From contig NZ_QFAY01000026.1 of assembly GCF_017884005.1 (NCBI RefSeq), positions 1 to 39,769 on the forward strand: DNA of 39,769 bases. Direction: 5' to 3'. Each line of letters begins with the position of its first letter. Positions within the stretch are counted from its first letter, which is position 1. The stretch is from Streptococcus panodentis (GTDB lineage: Bacteria > Bacillota > Bacilli > Lactobacillales > Streptococcaceae). Shown here piece by piece: positions 34,310 through 39,769 of this stretch. The notes under the pieces are model-generated. The model was not told the DNA's origin, searched no databases, and was given only the letters and a program-made list of their open reading frames with translations. The position numbers and the translations under genes are program-made.

Positions 34310-34468
34310 CTAGATAATCAAATCCGACAGGAAGACCCGCAGGACACAGATGAGAATGTGCCTGATTTGCTGCTTGTTATAGCGAAAGGCATCCTTTAAA
34401 AACGATGCCAGAAGCAGGAGGAAGAAACACTCCAGCCCGACTTTAAGGAAAATAGGAACCATAATCAT
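34310..34468 (-). CDS. 52-residue membrane protein
   Basis: Reads MIMVPIFLKVGLECFFLLLL then ASFLKDAFRYNKQQIRHILI and ends FLSDLII. One N-terminal helix is followed by a basic middle and a second hydrophobic stretch. Its ATG follows directly on the previous TAA (TAAATG), so translation is probably coupled; its own ribosome-binding site (AGAAAG) is weak. A second in-frame ATG lies two codons later. Unknown family. Confidence 0.6.
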   Translation of the reverse strand: MIMVPIFLKVGLECFFLLLLASFLKDAFRYNKQQIRHILICVLRVFLSDLII

Positions 34469-34618
34469 TTACTTTCTACGAACATAAATAACCGTCAGCA
34501 GAGAATTTAAAACTAAAAGTCCAGCCATCACCGGGTATTTATAGGGGGTGACTAAGAAGTTTACCAACAAAATAGACACCGAGAGAAATAAAATAGAAAA
34601 TCTTATTTTACTTTTCAT
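34469..34618 (-). CDS. 49-residue two-helix membrane protein, first gene of operon A
   Basis: Reads MKSKIRFSILFLSVSILLVN, then FLVTPYKYPVMAGLLVLNSL and ends TVIYVRRK. Two helices are separated by TPYKYP, with basic ends on both sides, so both termini should face the cytoplasm. GAGGG lies eight bases before the ATG. It is the first gene after promoter A, 30 bases past the -10. Unknown family. Confidence 0.65.
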   Translation of the reverse strand: MKSKIRFSILFLSVSILLVNFLVTPYKYPVMAGLLVLNSLLTVIYVRRK

Positions 34619-34647
34619 GATCGATTCCCTCGCCTTATTTCCCCCTC

Positions 34648-34715
34648 AGTATAGCACTTTCCGCTAGGTTTGAGGGACAAATTTCATAAATGGTCGCTAT
34701 TTACTCCTAAACAGT
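34648..34715 (-). promoter_or_regulatory. Quorum-sensing-type promoter A
   Basis: Minus strand: ACTGTTTAGGA (34705-34715) and ACCATTTATGA (34684-34694), repeats 21 bp apart start to start, then 30 bp and TATACT (34648-34653) with TGC in front. The direct repeats two helical turns apart are the layout of ComE/BlpR-like LytTR sites. There is no good -35, as expected for an activator-dependent promoter. Confidence 0.8.
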
Positions 34716-34724
34716 CATTTTAAT

Positions 34725-34763
34725 AAAAAAGACAGCAAACACATCAAAGTGAATGCTATCTAA
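34725..34763 (-). terminator. Terminator of bacteriocin operon B
   Basis: GATAGCA, long loop, TGCTGTC and TTTTTT on the minus strand, directly after the 34769 stop and just before box A. Confidence 0.75.
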
Positions 34764-34768
34764 CAAGC

Positions 34769-35167
34769 CTATTTATTTTTACTTTCATACCTCCTAGCAT
34801 ACCTAGCTCCCCAGACGAGCAGGACAAATAAAACGAAGAGTAAAATTGTTGAAATCAAGGCAATTAGTTTCTGAAATTCATCGCCGACTGTTATCAGACG
34901 ATAGGCAGCAAAAAGAAGCATGAAAAGAGTCAGAATGGTAAAGAAAGTTTGTCCTGATACTGCTGAAATCCTATTCCCTGACTCTGATTTGTTGATAAAG
35001 TAAAGATTTAAAAATATATTACTTAGCAGGAATAAGGTAAAGCAAGACTGGACAAGAATAGGTGCTTTAAAGATTTCTCCACTGAAAAGCACAACTAGGA
35101 TAGCTAGTCCAGGAAGCTGGGCTGTTAAAAATCTTATCAAAAGCTTGTTTTTAAATAATTTCCTCAT
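34769..35167 (-). CDS. Four-helix membrane protein, probable bacteriocin immunity protein
   Basis: A 132-residue protein with four membrane helices (about residues 12-30, 36-55, 69-87 and 99-117) and basic ends (MRKLFKNK and YARRYESKNK). It has no catalytic motif. It directly follows the bacteriocin gene in the same operon, 38 bases later, and a small polytopic membrane protein there usually protects the producer. Immunity is inferred from position; the family was not recognised. Confidence 0.75.
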   Translation of the reverse strand: MRKLFKNKLLIRFLTAQLPGLAILVVLFSGEIFKAPILVQSCFTLFLLSNIFLNLYFINKSESGNRISAVSGQTFFTILTLFMLLFAAYRLITVGDEFQKLIALISTILLFVLFVLLVWGARYARRYESKNK

Positions 35168-35205
35168 CTTTTTTCCCCCCTTGGCTTAAAGTCAATATTG
35201 ATAGA

Positions 35206-35445
35206 CTAACCGCAGTAAAATGCTCCTCCGATTCCTCCTATAATTCCTCCAACTGCTCCCGTTCCAATCGCAAAAGGACCGAGATAGATAGTTGATCCAG
35301 CAGCCATACCGTATCCTTCCATTGCTCCCATCGCAATACTTCCAGCACAAGAGACTGCTTTGCCCCAATCAACACCGCCACCTTCAACGGCAGCCAGCAT
35401 GTTTTCGTCCATCACATCAAATTGTGAAATTGTTTGTGTAGTCAT
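35206..35445 (-). CDS. Class II bacteriocin precursor with double-glycine leader
   Basis: A 79-residue prepeptide. The leader ends in DENMLAAVEGG (residues 13-23), the double-glycine site cut by peptidase-containing ABC exporters. The mature part of 56 residues starts GVDWGKAVSCAGSIAMGAME and ends IIGGIGGAFYCG. It is glycine- and alanine-rich with many G-X3-G motifs, the helix-helix interaction pattern of two-peptide (class IIb) bacteriocins. It has one cysteine near each end, so a disulfide or other closure is possible. AAAGGAG precedes the ATG; promoter B lies about 110 bases upstream. No second bacteriocin peptide follows in the operon. Confidence 0.88.
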   Translation of the reverse strand: MTTQTISQFDVMDENMLAAVEGGGVDWGKAVSCAGSIAMGAMEGYGMAAGSTIYLGPFAIGTGAVGGIIGGIGGAFYCG

Positions 35446-35556
35446 GAGATGACTCCTTTCGTAAAATGCGAGAGATTAAAGAAAATATCTCATAGATTTT
35501 TTCTTTAGTCCAAGTTTGAGTGAACTTGTTTAGTCTCATTGCAACTCGACAACTAG

Positions 35557-35624
35557 AGTATAGCACTTTATTCCAAGCTTGAGGGGCAAAATTCATAAAT
35601 GGTCCCTATTTACTCCTAAACAGT
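35557..35624 (-). promoter_or_regulatory. Quorum-sensing-type promoter B (bacteriocin)
   Basis: ACTGTTTAGGA (35614-35624) and ACCATTTATGA (35593-35603), 21 bp apart, 30 bp, then TATACT (35557-35562) with TGC, minus strand. The sequence between the repeats, GTAAATAGGG, is nearly the same as in boxes A, C and D. Confidence 0.8.
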
Positions 35625-35637
35625 CATTTTTAATCAA

Positions 35638-35668
35638 AAACAGCACTTGCTGGAGACAAATGCTGGTT
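35638..35668 (-). terminator. Terminator of operon C
   Basis: CAGCATTTG, loop, CAAGTGCTG and TTTTTG on the minus strand, directly after the CPBP stop and just before box B. Confidence 0.8.
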
Positions 35669-36334
35669 TTATTTAAAGAGCAAAGTCAAAATTGTAATTG
35701 CCAAATTATAGAGCGCATGAGAGAAAATTGGCCAGCGAATATCTCGATTTTTCCAGTAAATATAAGAAAAGCAAATACCAGAAATCATCATTAGATAGGT
35801 TTTAATGGATAAAAAATCATAAGTATGAGCAAAAGCAAAGAGAAAAGCGCATGACAGGATACTAACTATCGCCTGCTTTGGAAAATGCTGCAATAAATAC
35901 TCTTGGAAAATGCCTCGAAAAAGTAATTCTTCTGATGCAGGAGCTAGAAAATGCAAAGAGATGAAGATAAGCAAAAAATTTTTTGAAAATAGAACATTTT
36001 CTATCGTATGTCTGCTGCTCATATCTAAATCAACATGAAAAATACCTGCTAAAATCAGATTAATCACTATTTCAAGTCCTAGCACTAATAAGGTCAAAGA
36101 AAAAACTTTAAACAAAGATAAGGGATTCAAACGAGCAGGAATGGATTCAATTTTCATATGGGCTCGAAATTTCCAAAGGATAAAATACAAGAAACTCCCC
36201 AAACCAAGTAAAATCGGCATTCGTAACCAATCGTTTATTCCTTTTGTAAAAACTGCTAAAGTCAAGGGAATTTGCAATAGGACACTTGCAAATAGAATAC
36301 CTAAAATAAATAGGAAGATTTTAAAAACTTTCAT
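35669..36334 (-). CDS. CPBP-family intramembrane protease-like protein
   Basis: A 221-residue membrane protein with about seven helices and the CPBP (Abi/CAAX) motifs: PASEELLFRGIFQE (EE-X3-R) near residue 127, FAFAHTYDF (His) near 162 and SHALYNLAI near 207. CPBP proteins are intramembrane proteases; in bacteriocin loci of lactic acid bacteria and streptococci they often give self-immunity. All catalytic motifs are present. GGAGG lies just before the ATG at 36334. It is the last gene of operon C. Confidence 0.88.
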   Translation of the reverse strand: MKVFKIFLFILGILFASVLLQIPLTLAVFTKGINDWLRMPILLGLGSFLYFILWKFRAHMKIESIPARLNPLSLFKVFSLTLLVLGLEIVINLILAGIFHVDLDMSSRHTIENVLFSKNFLLIFISLHFLAPASEELLFRGIFQEYLLQHFPKQAIVSILSCAFLFAFAHTYDFLSIKTYLMMISGICFSYIYWKNRDIRWPIFSHALYNLAITILTLLFK

Positions 36335-36377
36335 TACAACCTCCACGAGTATAATTCCCTATAATAAAAGCAAAAAG

Positions 36378-36530
36378 TCATTTATCCTTTCTAAAATATA
36401 ACAAAAAATTAGCTATCATAAGAAGGAGAAAATAAGCAACAGCTATTATTTTAGAAAACTCCCATAAATGGACAGAAAATATAAATGCAAATACGGTCAT
36501 GGTTAACGCTATTAATTTATTATGCTTCAT
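36378..36530 (-). CDS. 50-residue two-helix membrane protein
   Basis: Reads MKHNKLIALTMTVFAFIFSV then HLWEFSKIIAVAYFLLLMIA and ends FLLYFRKDK. Two helices with basic ends place both termini in the cytoplasm, as in the 49-residue protein of operon A. AAAGGA precedes the ATG. It lies between a 40-residue peptide gene and the CPBP gene in operon C. Unknown family; probably an accessory or immunity peptide. Confidence 0.65.
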   Translation of the reverse strand: MKHNKLIALTMTVFAFIFSVHLWEFSKIIAVAYFLLLMIANFLLYFRKDK

Positions 36531-36544
36531 ACGAGAAAATCCTT

Positions 36545-36760
36545 TAATATCTGCAGCAAATCCAAAGCAATGCTTTGAGAAATTATCTAGTCTTCTTTTA
36601 AATGATCAATATTCGGCATAGGAGGCTCAACATACTTCCAACCGTCAAATAGAAAACCTAGGATAACAACTAAAAAATAAATGATTAAATATTTCTTTTT
36701 TCGCATCATAGATACTCCCTTGCCCCCTTTTGTTTATTTTTGGTATACCTTAGCGACACC
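36545..36760. repeat. Duplicated block, copy 1 (partner at 38945-39160)
   Basis: This block, holding the 40-residue peptide gene, its ribosome-binding site and a downstream CAAAGCATTGCTTTG hairpin, recurs at an offset of exactly 2400 bases through the gene. Similarity fades gradually at both ends. The genes that follow differ, so the block was duplicated as a promoter-plus-peptide module. Confidence 0.85.
36587..36709 (-). CDS. 40-residue single-helix peptide, copy 1
   Basis: Reads MMRKKKYLIIYFLVVILGFL then FDGWKYVEPPMPNIDHLKED. A lysine-rich start and one membrane helix (about residues 7-21) are followed by an acidic, proline-containing tail that should face outward. There is no double-glycine and no lipobox, so it is not a typical bacteriocin or pheromone precursor. 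GGGAG precedes tandem ATG codons. It is the first gene of operon C and has a near copy at 38987-39109. Unknown family. Confidence 0.75.
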   Translation of the reverse strand: MMRKKKYLIIYFLVVILGFLFDGWKYVEPPMPNIDHLKED

Positions 36761-36763
36761 TAG

Positions 36764-36831
36764 AGTATAGCACTTTCCTCTGGGTTTGAGGGGCAAAAAT
36801 CATGAATGGTCGCTATTTACTCCTAAATGGT
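36764..36831 (-). promoter_or_regulatory. Quorum-sensing-type promoter C
   Basis: ACCATTTAGGA (36821-36831) and ACCATTCATGA (36800-36810), 21 bp apart, then TATACT (36764-36769) with TGC, minus strand. It drives the 40-residue peptide, the 50-residue peptide and the CPBP gene. Confidence 0.8.
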
Positions 36832-36840
36832 TATTTCCCG

Positions 36841-36888
36841 CAAAATAAAAACCCGCTGACACTCTTGCACAGAGAGAAAGCGGGTTTT
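36841..36888 (-). terminator. Terminator of operon D
   Basis: AAAACCCGCT, 21-base loop, AGCGGGTTTT and TTATTTTG on the minus strand, about 20 bases after the ABC permease stop and next to box C. Confidence 0.88.
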
Positions 36889-36908
36889 CAAGCTATTTCA
36901 CCGCCGAA

Positions 36909-38069
36909 CTAAATGCCTCTTTTTCGGACGATGCGATAAGTGGCAAAGCAGCACACAAACACGAGGAGCAGTCTGATCACCATAATGGCCACCCCATTAG
37001 AAGTAAAATCATCGAAGAAGAAGCCCTTGCTGCTGGATAGTTTTAGTAAAATTCCTTCTATCTCGTTGGTAGATACGGAAAAAATGGTCAATAGTTTATT
37101 GATTACACCATTTCTGAAAATATTCATCAAAAAGTCTGGAGCCAAGAAGATACCGACGGAGGTCGCGAAAGTGACTAGAGTGGACTTTGTCAAACTGGAT
37201 ATCAGCACTGTTAAAGCAACCATAAAGAGCAAGCCTACAAACTGGTAGACAATGAGATGGATTAGCAATTCCAACAAATTCATCTGAATAGGGAATTGCA
37301 AAATGTTATAGGTGATATTAATCCAATATAAGTTCATCTGCACACTAGTATCTCCTCCACTCCAGCCAAAATACCAAGTGAATACGGATAGAACAATGGC
37401 ATAAACTATCAAAAATATAAGGATACTGACTCCAAAAACAGTCAGAAATTTTGAAGCCGTCAGCCTGTTTCTGCCATATTTAGTCGTTAAGATTAAGGAA
37501 TTCATTTTTTTAGCTGCATCCCCTGAAAATACAGGCGAACATATATAGATAAACAAAACAATTACCAGCGAAAAAGCACTGCCCAGCATGGTATACAGCT
37601 GATTCCAGGAAGCATAGTTACCTAACTTTAAGCTCTTTAACGGCAGAGCTGAGCCCAACTCCTTTTGCGATTTGAGCTTGACATTTTCATAGTGTAAGAC
37701 CTCATCCGATTGATAAGTTTCAGGCAAGATCTCACGTCCATTTGACACAAGCCGGTCAATGGTATCCCATGAAAATATGTCGTATATATTATTATCCTTG
37801 AGATAAGGCATCCTTGCAGCATAGTCATTGACAATTTTCTCCATCAGATCATCGGATAGATAACCAGTATGTTCTTCTGCTATCTTTCCTTGTATCTGAG
37901 CTGCCTCTCTTCCGTGAATGCGATCAGTAGAAACACCGCTCAACTGACCATCAGAAAAAAATGTAGGATAAAACATCCCAGCCAGAACCAGAATGCTAAC
38001 CAAAATAGCACCTAAAACTGATTTCTTTTTGAATAGTTTTTTCAACTCAAAGGGAACTAAAGCTTTCAT
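36909..38069 (-). CDS. ABC-2 type permease of the bacteriocin island
   Basis: A 386-residue membrane protein. The first helix (about residues 18-36) is followed by a roughly 120-residue outside domain, then five helices from about 165 to 380. The start MKALVPFELKKLFKKK is typical of ABC-2 permeases in bacitracin- and bacteriocin-resistance exporters. It pairs with the ATPase upstream, overlapping by one base (TGATG). The likely role is removing a bacteriocin from the membrane; exporting a peptide is also possible. It has no peptidase domain, so it would not process the double-glycine leader. Confidence 0.85.
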   Translation of the reverse strand: MKALVPFELKKLFKKKSVLGAILVSILVLAGMFYPTFFSDGQLSGVSTDRIHGREAAQIQGKIAEEHTGYLSDDLMEKIVNDYAARMPYLKDNNIYDIFSWDTIDRLVSNGREILPETYQSDEVLHYENVKLKSQKELGSALPLKSLKLGNYASWNQLYTMLGSAFSLVIVLFIYICSPVFSGDAAKKMNSLILTTKYGRNRLTASKFLTVFGVSILIFLIVYAIVLSVFTWYFGWSGGDTSVQMNLYWINITYNILQFPIQMNLLELLIHLIVYQFVGLLFMVALTVLISSLTKSTLVTFATSVGIFLAPDFLMNIFRNGVINKLLTIFSVSTNEIEGILLKLSSSKGFFFDDFTSNGVAIMVIRLLLVFVCCFATYRIVRKRGI

Positions 38070-38929
38070 CAGACTGCCTCCTCTCTAAAGTGGTAAATGT
38101 ATAGGTCTTCCAGACTCGGTACGGCCTGCCTAGCATTTTCAGCCGGAGCCTTTGCACTGATGACTCGCAGGACCACACCGTCTGGCTCCACTCTTTCATT
38201 GACTATCACATAGTCCTGAGAAAGTCGCTGCCAGTCACTTTCCGAAAGACGGAATTCCCAAACCTGATCCTCAATGGGCGAAAGAAGGTCTCTTGCACTG
38301 CCTCTTTCGATGAAGTTTCCGTCTTTTAAGATGAGGATTTCCTTGGCGATAGCCTCAACATCCGACACGATATGCGTGGACAAGAGAATGATTTTGTCAG
38401 CCGACAGTTCACTGATGATATTCCTGAATTTGACCCTTTCCTTGGGATCCAGCCCCACGGTCGGTTCATCTAGGATTAATATTTTCGGATCATTGAGCAG
38501 GGCCTGCGCAATACCTAGTCTTTGCTTCATCCCACCAGAATAGGAGGCAATCTTCTTTTTCCGTACATCATAGAGGCCAACGAGCTTTAAGAGTCTGCCG
38601 CTCTCTTCCACTGCTGCTTTCTTCGCCATCCCCTTTAGCACAGCCATGTATAGAAGGAAATCAAGCCCCGTAAAACTAGGGTAGTAAGAAAAATTTTGGG
38701 GTAAAAGTCCAATATACTGGATATAATCCTCTGCGTGCGCCAAGTCGTCAAATTTTATTCTTCCTTGGCTTGGTTTGATGAGATTACAAATGATATTCAT
38801 TAAGGTTGTCTTACCCGTACCATTTGCCCCAAGCAAGCCATAAACTCCTTCTGTAAATTCACAGGAAATATTCTTCAGCACAGACTTAGAACCGTAGCTC
38901 TTGCTAATGCCTATCATTTCTAATTTCAT
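38069..38929 (-). CDS. ABC transporter ATPase of the bacteriocin island
   Basis: A 286-residue ATPase: Walker A LLGANGTGKTT near residue 33, Q-loop LLPQNFSYYP, signature YSGGMKQRLGIA near 130, Walker B ILILDEPTVGLDP near 150 and H-loop STHIV. The C-terminal 80 residues form an accessory domain. The ATG at 38929 follows AGGAGG; a frame open further upstream is ignored. It lies after the 40-residue peptide gene in operon D and before the permease. Confidence 0.9.
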   Translation of the reverse strand: MKLEMIGISKSYGSKSVLKNISCEFTEGVYGLLGANGTGKTTLMNIICNLIKPSQGRIKFDDLAHAEDYIQYIGLLPQNFSYYPSFTGLDFLLYMAVLKGMAKKAAVEESGRLLKLVGLYDVRKKKIASYSGGMKQRLGIAQALLNDPKILILDEPTVGLDPKERVKFRNIISELSADKIILLSTHIVSDVEAIAKEILILKDGNFIERGSARDLLSPIEDQVWEFRLSESDWQRLSQDYVIVNERVEPDGVVLRVISAKAPAENARQAVPSLEDLYIYHFREEAV

Positions 38930-38944
38930 TAGGATTCCTCCTTG

Positions 38945-39160
38945 TAATATCTGCAGCAAACCCAAAGCAATGCTTTGAGAAATTATCTAGTCTTCTTTCA
39001 AATGATCAACATTTGGCATAGGAGGCTCAACATACTTCCAACCGCCAAATATAGAACCTAGGATAATGACTAAAAAATAAATGATTAAATATTTCTTTTT
39101 TCGCATCATAGATACTCCCTTGCCCCTTTTGTTTATTTTTGGCATACCTTCATTACACCC
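38945..39160. repeat. Duplicated block, copy 2 (partner at 36545-36760)
   Basis: The second copy of the peptide module. Substitutions are scattered, many at third codon positions, and the amino-acid changes are few. Here the block leads into an ABC transporter operon. Confidence 0.85.
38987..39109 (-). CDS. 40-residue single-helix peptide, copy 2
   Basis: Reads MMRKKKYLIIYFLVIILGSI then FGGWKYVEPPMPNVDHLKED, with only five differences from copy 1. The tail WKYVEPPMPN is unchanged, which suggests that the outward-facing part is under selection. It has the same ribosome-binding site and tandem ATG start. It heads operon D, before the ABC ATPase. Being first in two separate operons under the same type of promoter suggests a role with the exporter or immunity genes. 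Unknown family. Confidence 0.75.
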   Translation of the reverse strand: MMRKKKYLIIYFLVIILGSIFGGWKYVEPPMPNVDHLKED

Positions 39161-39162
39161 TC

Positions 39163-39230
39163 AGTATAGCACTTTCCCTATAAATTGGAAGAGCAAAATC
39201 ATGAATGGTAGCTATTTACTCCTAAATGGT
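39163..39230 (-). promoter_or_regulatory. Quorum-sensing-type promoter D
   Basis: ACCATTTAGGA (39220-39230) and ACCATTCATGA (39199-39209), 21 bp apart, then TATACT (39163-39168) with TGC, minus strand. It drives the 40-residue peptide copy 2 and the ABC transporter. Confidence 0.8.
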
Positions 39231-39241
39231 CATTTTTTATC

Positions 39242-39272
39242 AAAAATAGCACTTGACAAGAGTCAATACTGC
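39242..39272 (-). terminator. Probable terminator after the 39321-39668 gene
   Basis: TTGAC, loop TCTT, GTCAA, extended outward with one bulge, then ATTTTTG on the minus strand. It lies between the 39321 stop and box D, as in the other operons. Confidence 0.6.
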
Positions 39273-39320
39273 ATATTTTAGACTAAAATTAATCTTCAAA
39301 TAGAGAAATAACATCTCAGT

Positions 39321-39668
39321 TTAATCACCATATCTCCTACTTATTTTTTGGTCTATTACATTATTCATAGGAAGGATTTGAGCGTTTGCACCGTCTGCCT
39401 CTTTGCTGACAATTTCCCCAGTAGGAGCCTGGCTTCTAGTTTGACCTTCCTGACTGGCCGACGATTTGACGGCTGAGGATGGAGACGCCTGGCTTGGATT
39501 TTCTTGATTTTGCGGGTCTGGATTTCCTTGGTCTCCTGGATGTTCTTGATAGAGATAGTCGTATAATTGCTGGTCTGTCAATCCTCCGCCTGCCCAGCCT
39601 GATAGCAACTGAACCATCTGTATTGTACTCAAACTTGTAACCTCAAAAACGGCCTTAACCCCTTGCAC
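39321..39668 (-). CDS. Pro/Gln/Ser-rich protein, probably 5'-truncated
   Basis: Up to 115 residues. The first part reads STIQMVQLLSGWAGGGLTDQ then QLYDYLYQEHPG; the rest is low-complexity and polar (DQGNPDPQNQENPSQASP and similar) and ends ISRRYGD. No family was recognised. The only early start is a GTG at 39668 with no ribosome-binding site and a TAG two codons upstream; an internal ATG at residue 18 also lacks one. The sequence next to the start carries a repeat and a possible insertion-sequence end. I therefore think this is the tail of a gene cut by an insertion. Confidence 0.45.
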   Translation of the reverse strand: MQGVKAVFEVTSLSTIQMVQLLSGWAGGGLTDQQLYDYLYQEHPGDQGNPDPQNQENPSQASPSSAVKSSASQEGQTRSQAPTGEIVSKEADGANAQILPMNNVIDQKISRRYGD

Positions 39669-39769
39669 TATCTAGGTTTAGAGTACAAAAACAGCATAAC
39701 CCCTTCAAAATCGTGTATACTAAAAGTGCAAAATCCAACACACACGATCAGAAAGGTTATGCCATGTCT
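39669..39769 (+). mobile_element. Possible left end of an insertion sequence with transposase start
   Basis: The last 100 bases contain a long interrupted dyad (CATAACC with GGTTATG; ATCGTGT with ACACGAT), a -10-like TATACT, and AAAGG shortly before plus-strand ATG codons near 39761-39767, where the window ends. AAAAACAGCATAACCCCTT here repeats AAAAACGGCCTTAACCCCTT at 39650-39666. The layout suits the left end of an IS, perhaps of the ISL3 group found in streptococci. Too little is visible to be sure. Confidence 0.3.

Noticed and set aside
36909..38929. Exporter that processes the bacteriocin leader
   Set aside because: The ABC pair has no N-terminal peptidase domain and the permease is of ABC-2 type, so it is not the double-glycine processing exporter.
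1..39769. CRISPR arrays, tRNA or rRNA genes, prophage genes
   Set aside because: No regularly spaced direct repeats, cloverleaf sequences, rRNA or phage structural genes were seen on reading the window.

Overview
The window reads as a chromosome segment of an oral viridans Streptococcus. The evidence is the infC-rpmI-rplT block beside cmk, a complete rgp-type rhamnan wall-polysaccharide operon, miaA-hflX-rnz, DUF3042, a double-glycine bacteriocin and streptococcal intergenic repeats. The sanguinis group is a reasonable guess, but the species cannot be fixed from the sequence alone. Nearly all genes are on the minus strand; the clear plus-strand genes are a small ferredoxin and a DUF3042 protein.

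Layout. (1) 1-1430: two near-identical small membrane-anchored proteins in tandem, separated and flanked by decayed coding remnants that look like eroded partner genes. (2) 1547-4875: an ABC-2 exporter pair, a tetratricopeptide-like protein and a dCMP deaminase. (3) 5002-8294: the infC-rpmI-rplT operon with its own strong promoter, a structured leader and a likely AUA start for infC; then cmk, a LysM membrane protein, a ferredoxin with a probably leaderless mRNA, and an EbsA-like protein. (4) 8333-23072: a 14-kb polysaccharide operon, rgpA-B-C-D-E-F followed by a glycerol-phosphate-transferase-like sulfatase-fold protein, a polyprenyl-phosphate glycosyltransferase and two large polytopic membrane proteins. 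rmlD sits just upstream with its own promoter and terminator. Together they make dTDP-rhamnose, build a rhamnan on a lipid carrier, export it by RgpCD, and decorate it outside the membrane. (5) 23187-26330: a structured repeat, a MarR/GbsR regulator with two alpha/beta hydrolases, and a second repeat. (6) 26387-33266: miaA, hflX, a conserved hypothetical gene, rnz, a short-chain dehydrogenase, a methyltransferase, an acyltransferase and a frameshifted GNAT gene. (7) 33397-39668: DUF3042, then a bacteriocin/immunity island.

The most interesting part is the island. Four minus-strand operons each start with the same promoter: two direct 11-bp repeats exactly 21 bp apart, about 30 bp of spacer, then an extended -10. 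This is the layout expected of a ComE/BlpR-type (LytTR) quorum-sensing regulator. Each operon ends in an intrinsic terminator just before the next promoter. They encode a double-glycine bacteriocin with a likely immunity protein, a CPBP membrane protease-like immunity protein, an ABC-2 transporter, and six membrane peptides of 40 to 55 residues that are too short for usual gene calling. One of these, a 40-residue peptide, is duplicated at the head of two operons. No regulator, histidine kinase or peptide exporter is in the window.

Two genes carry apparent single-base frameshifts (the GNAT gene and a 130-residue membrane protein). The right edge may hold the start of an insertion sequence.
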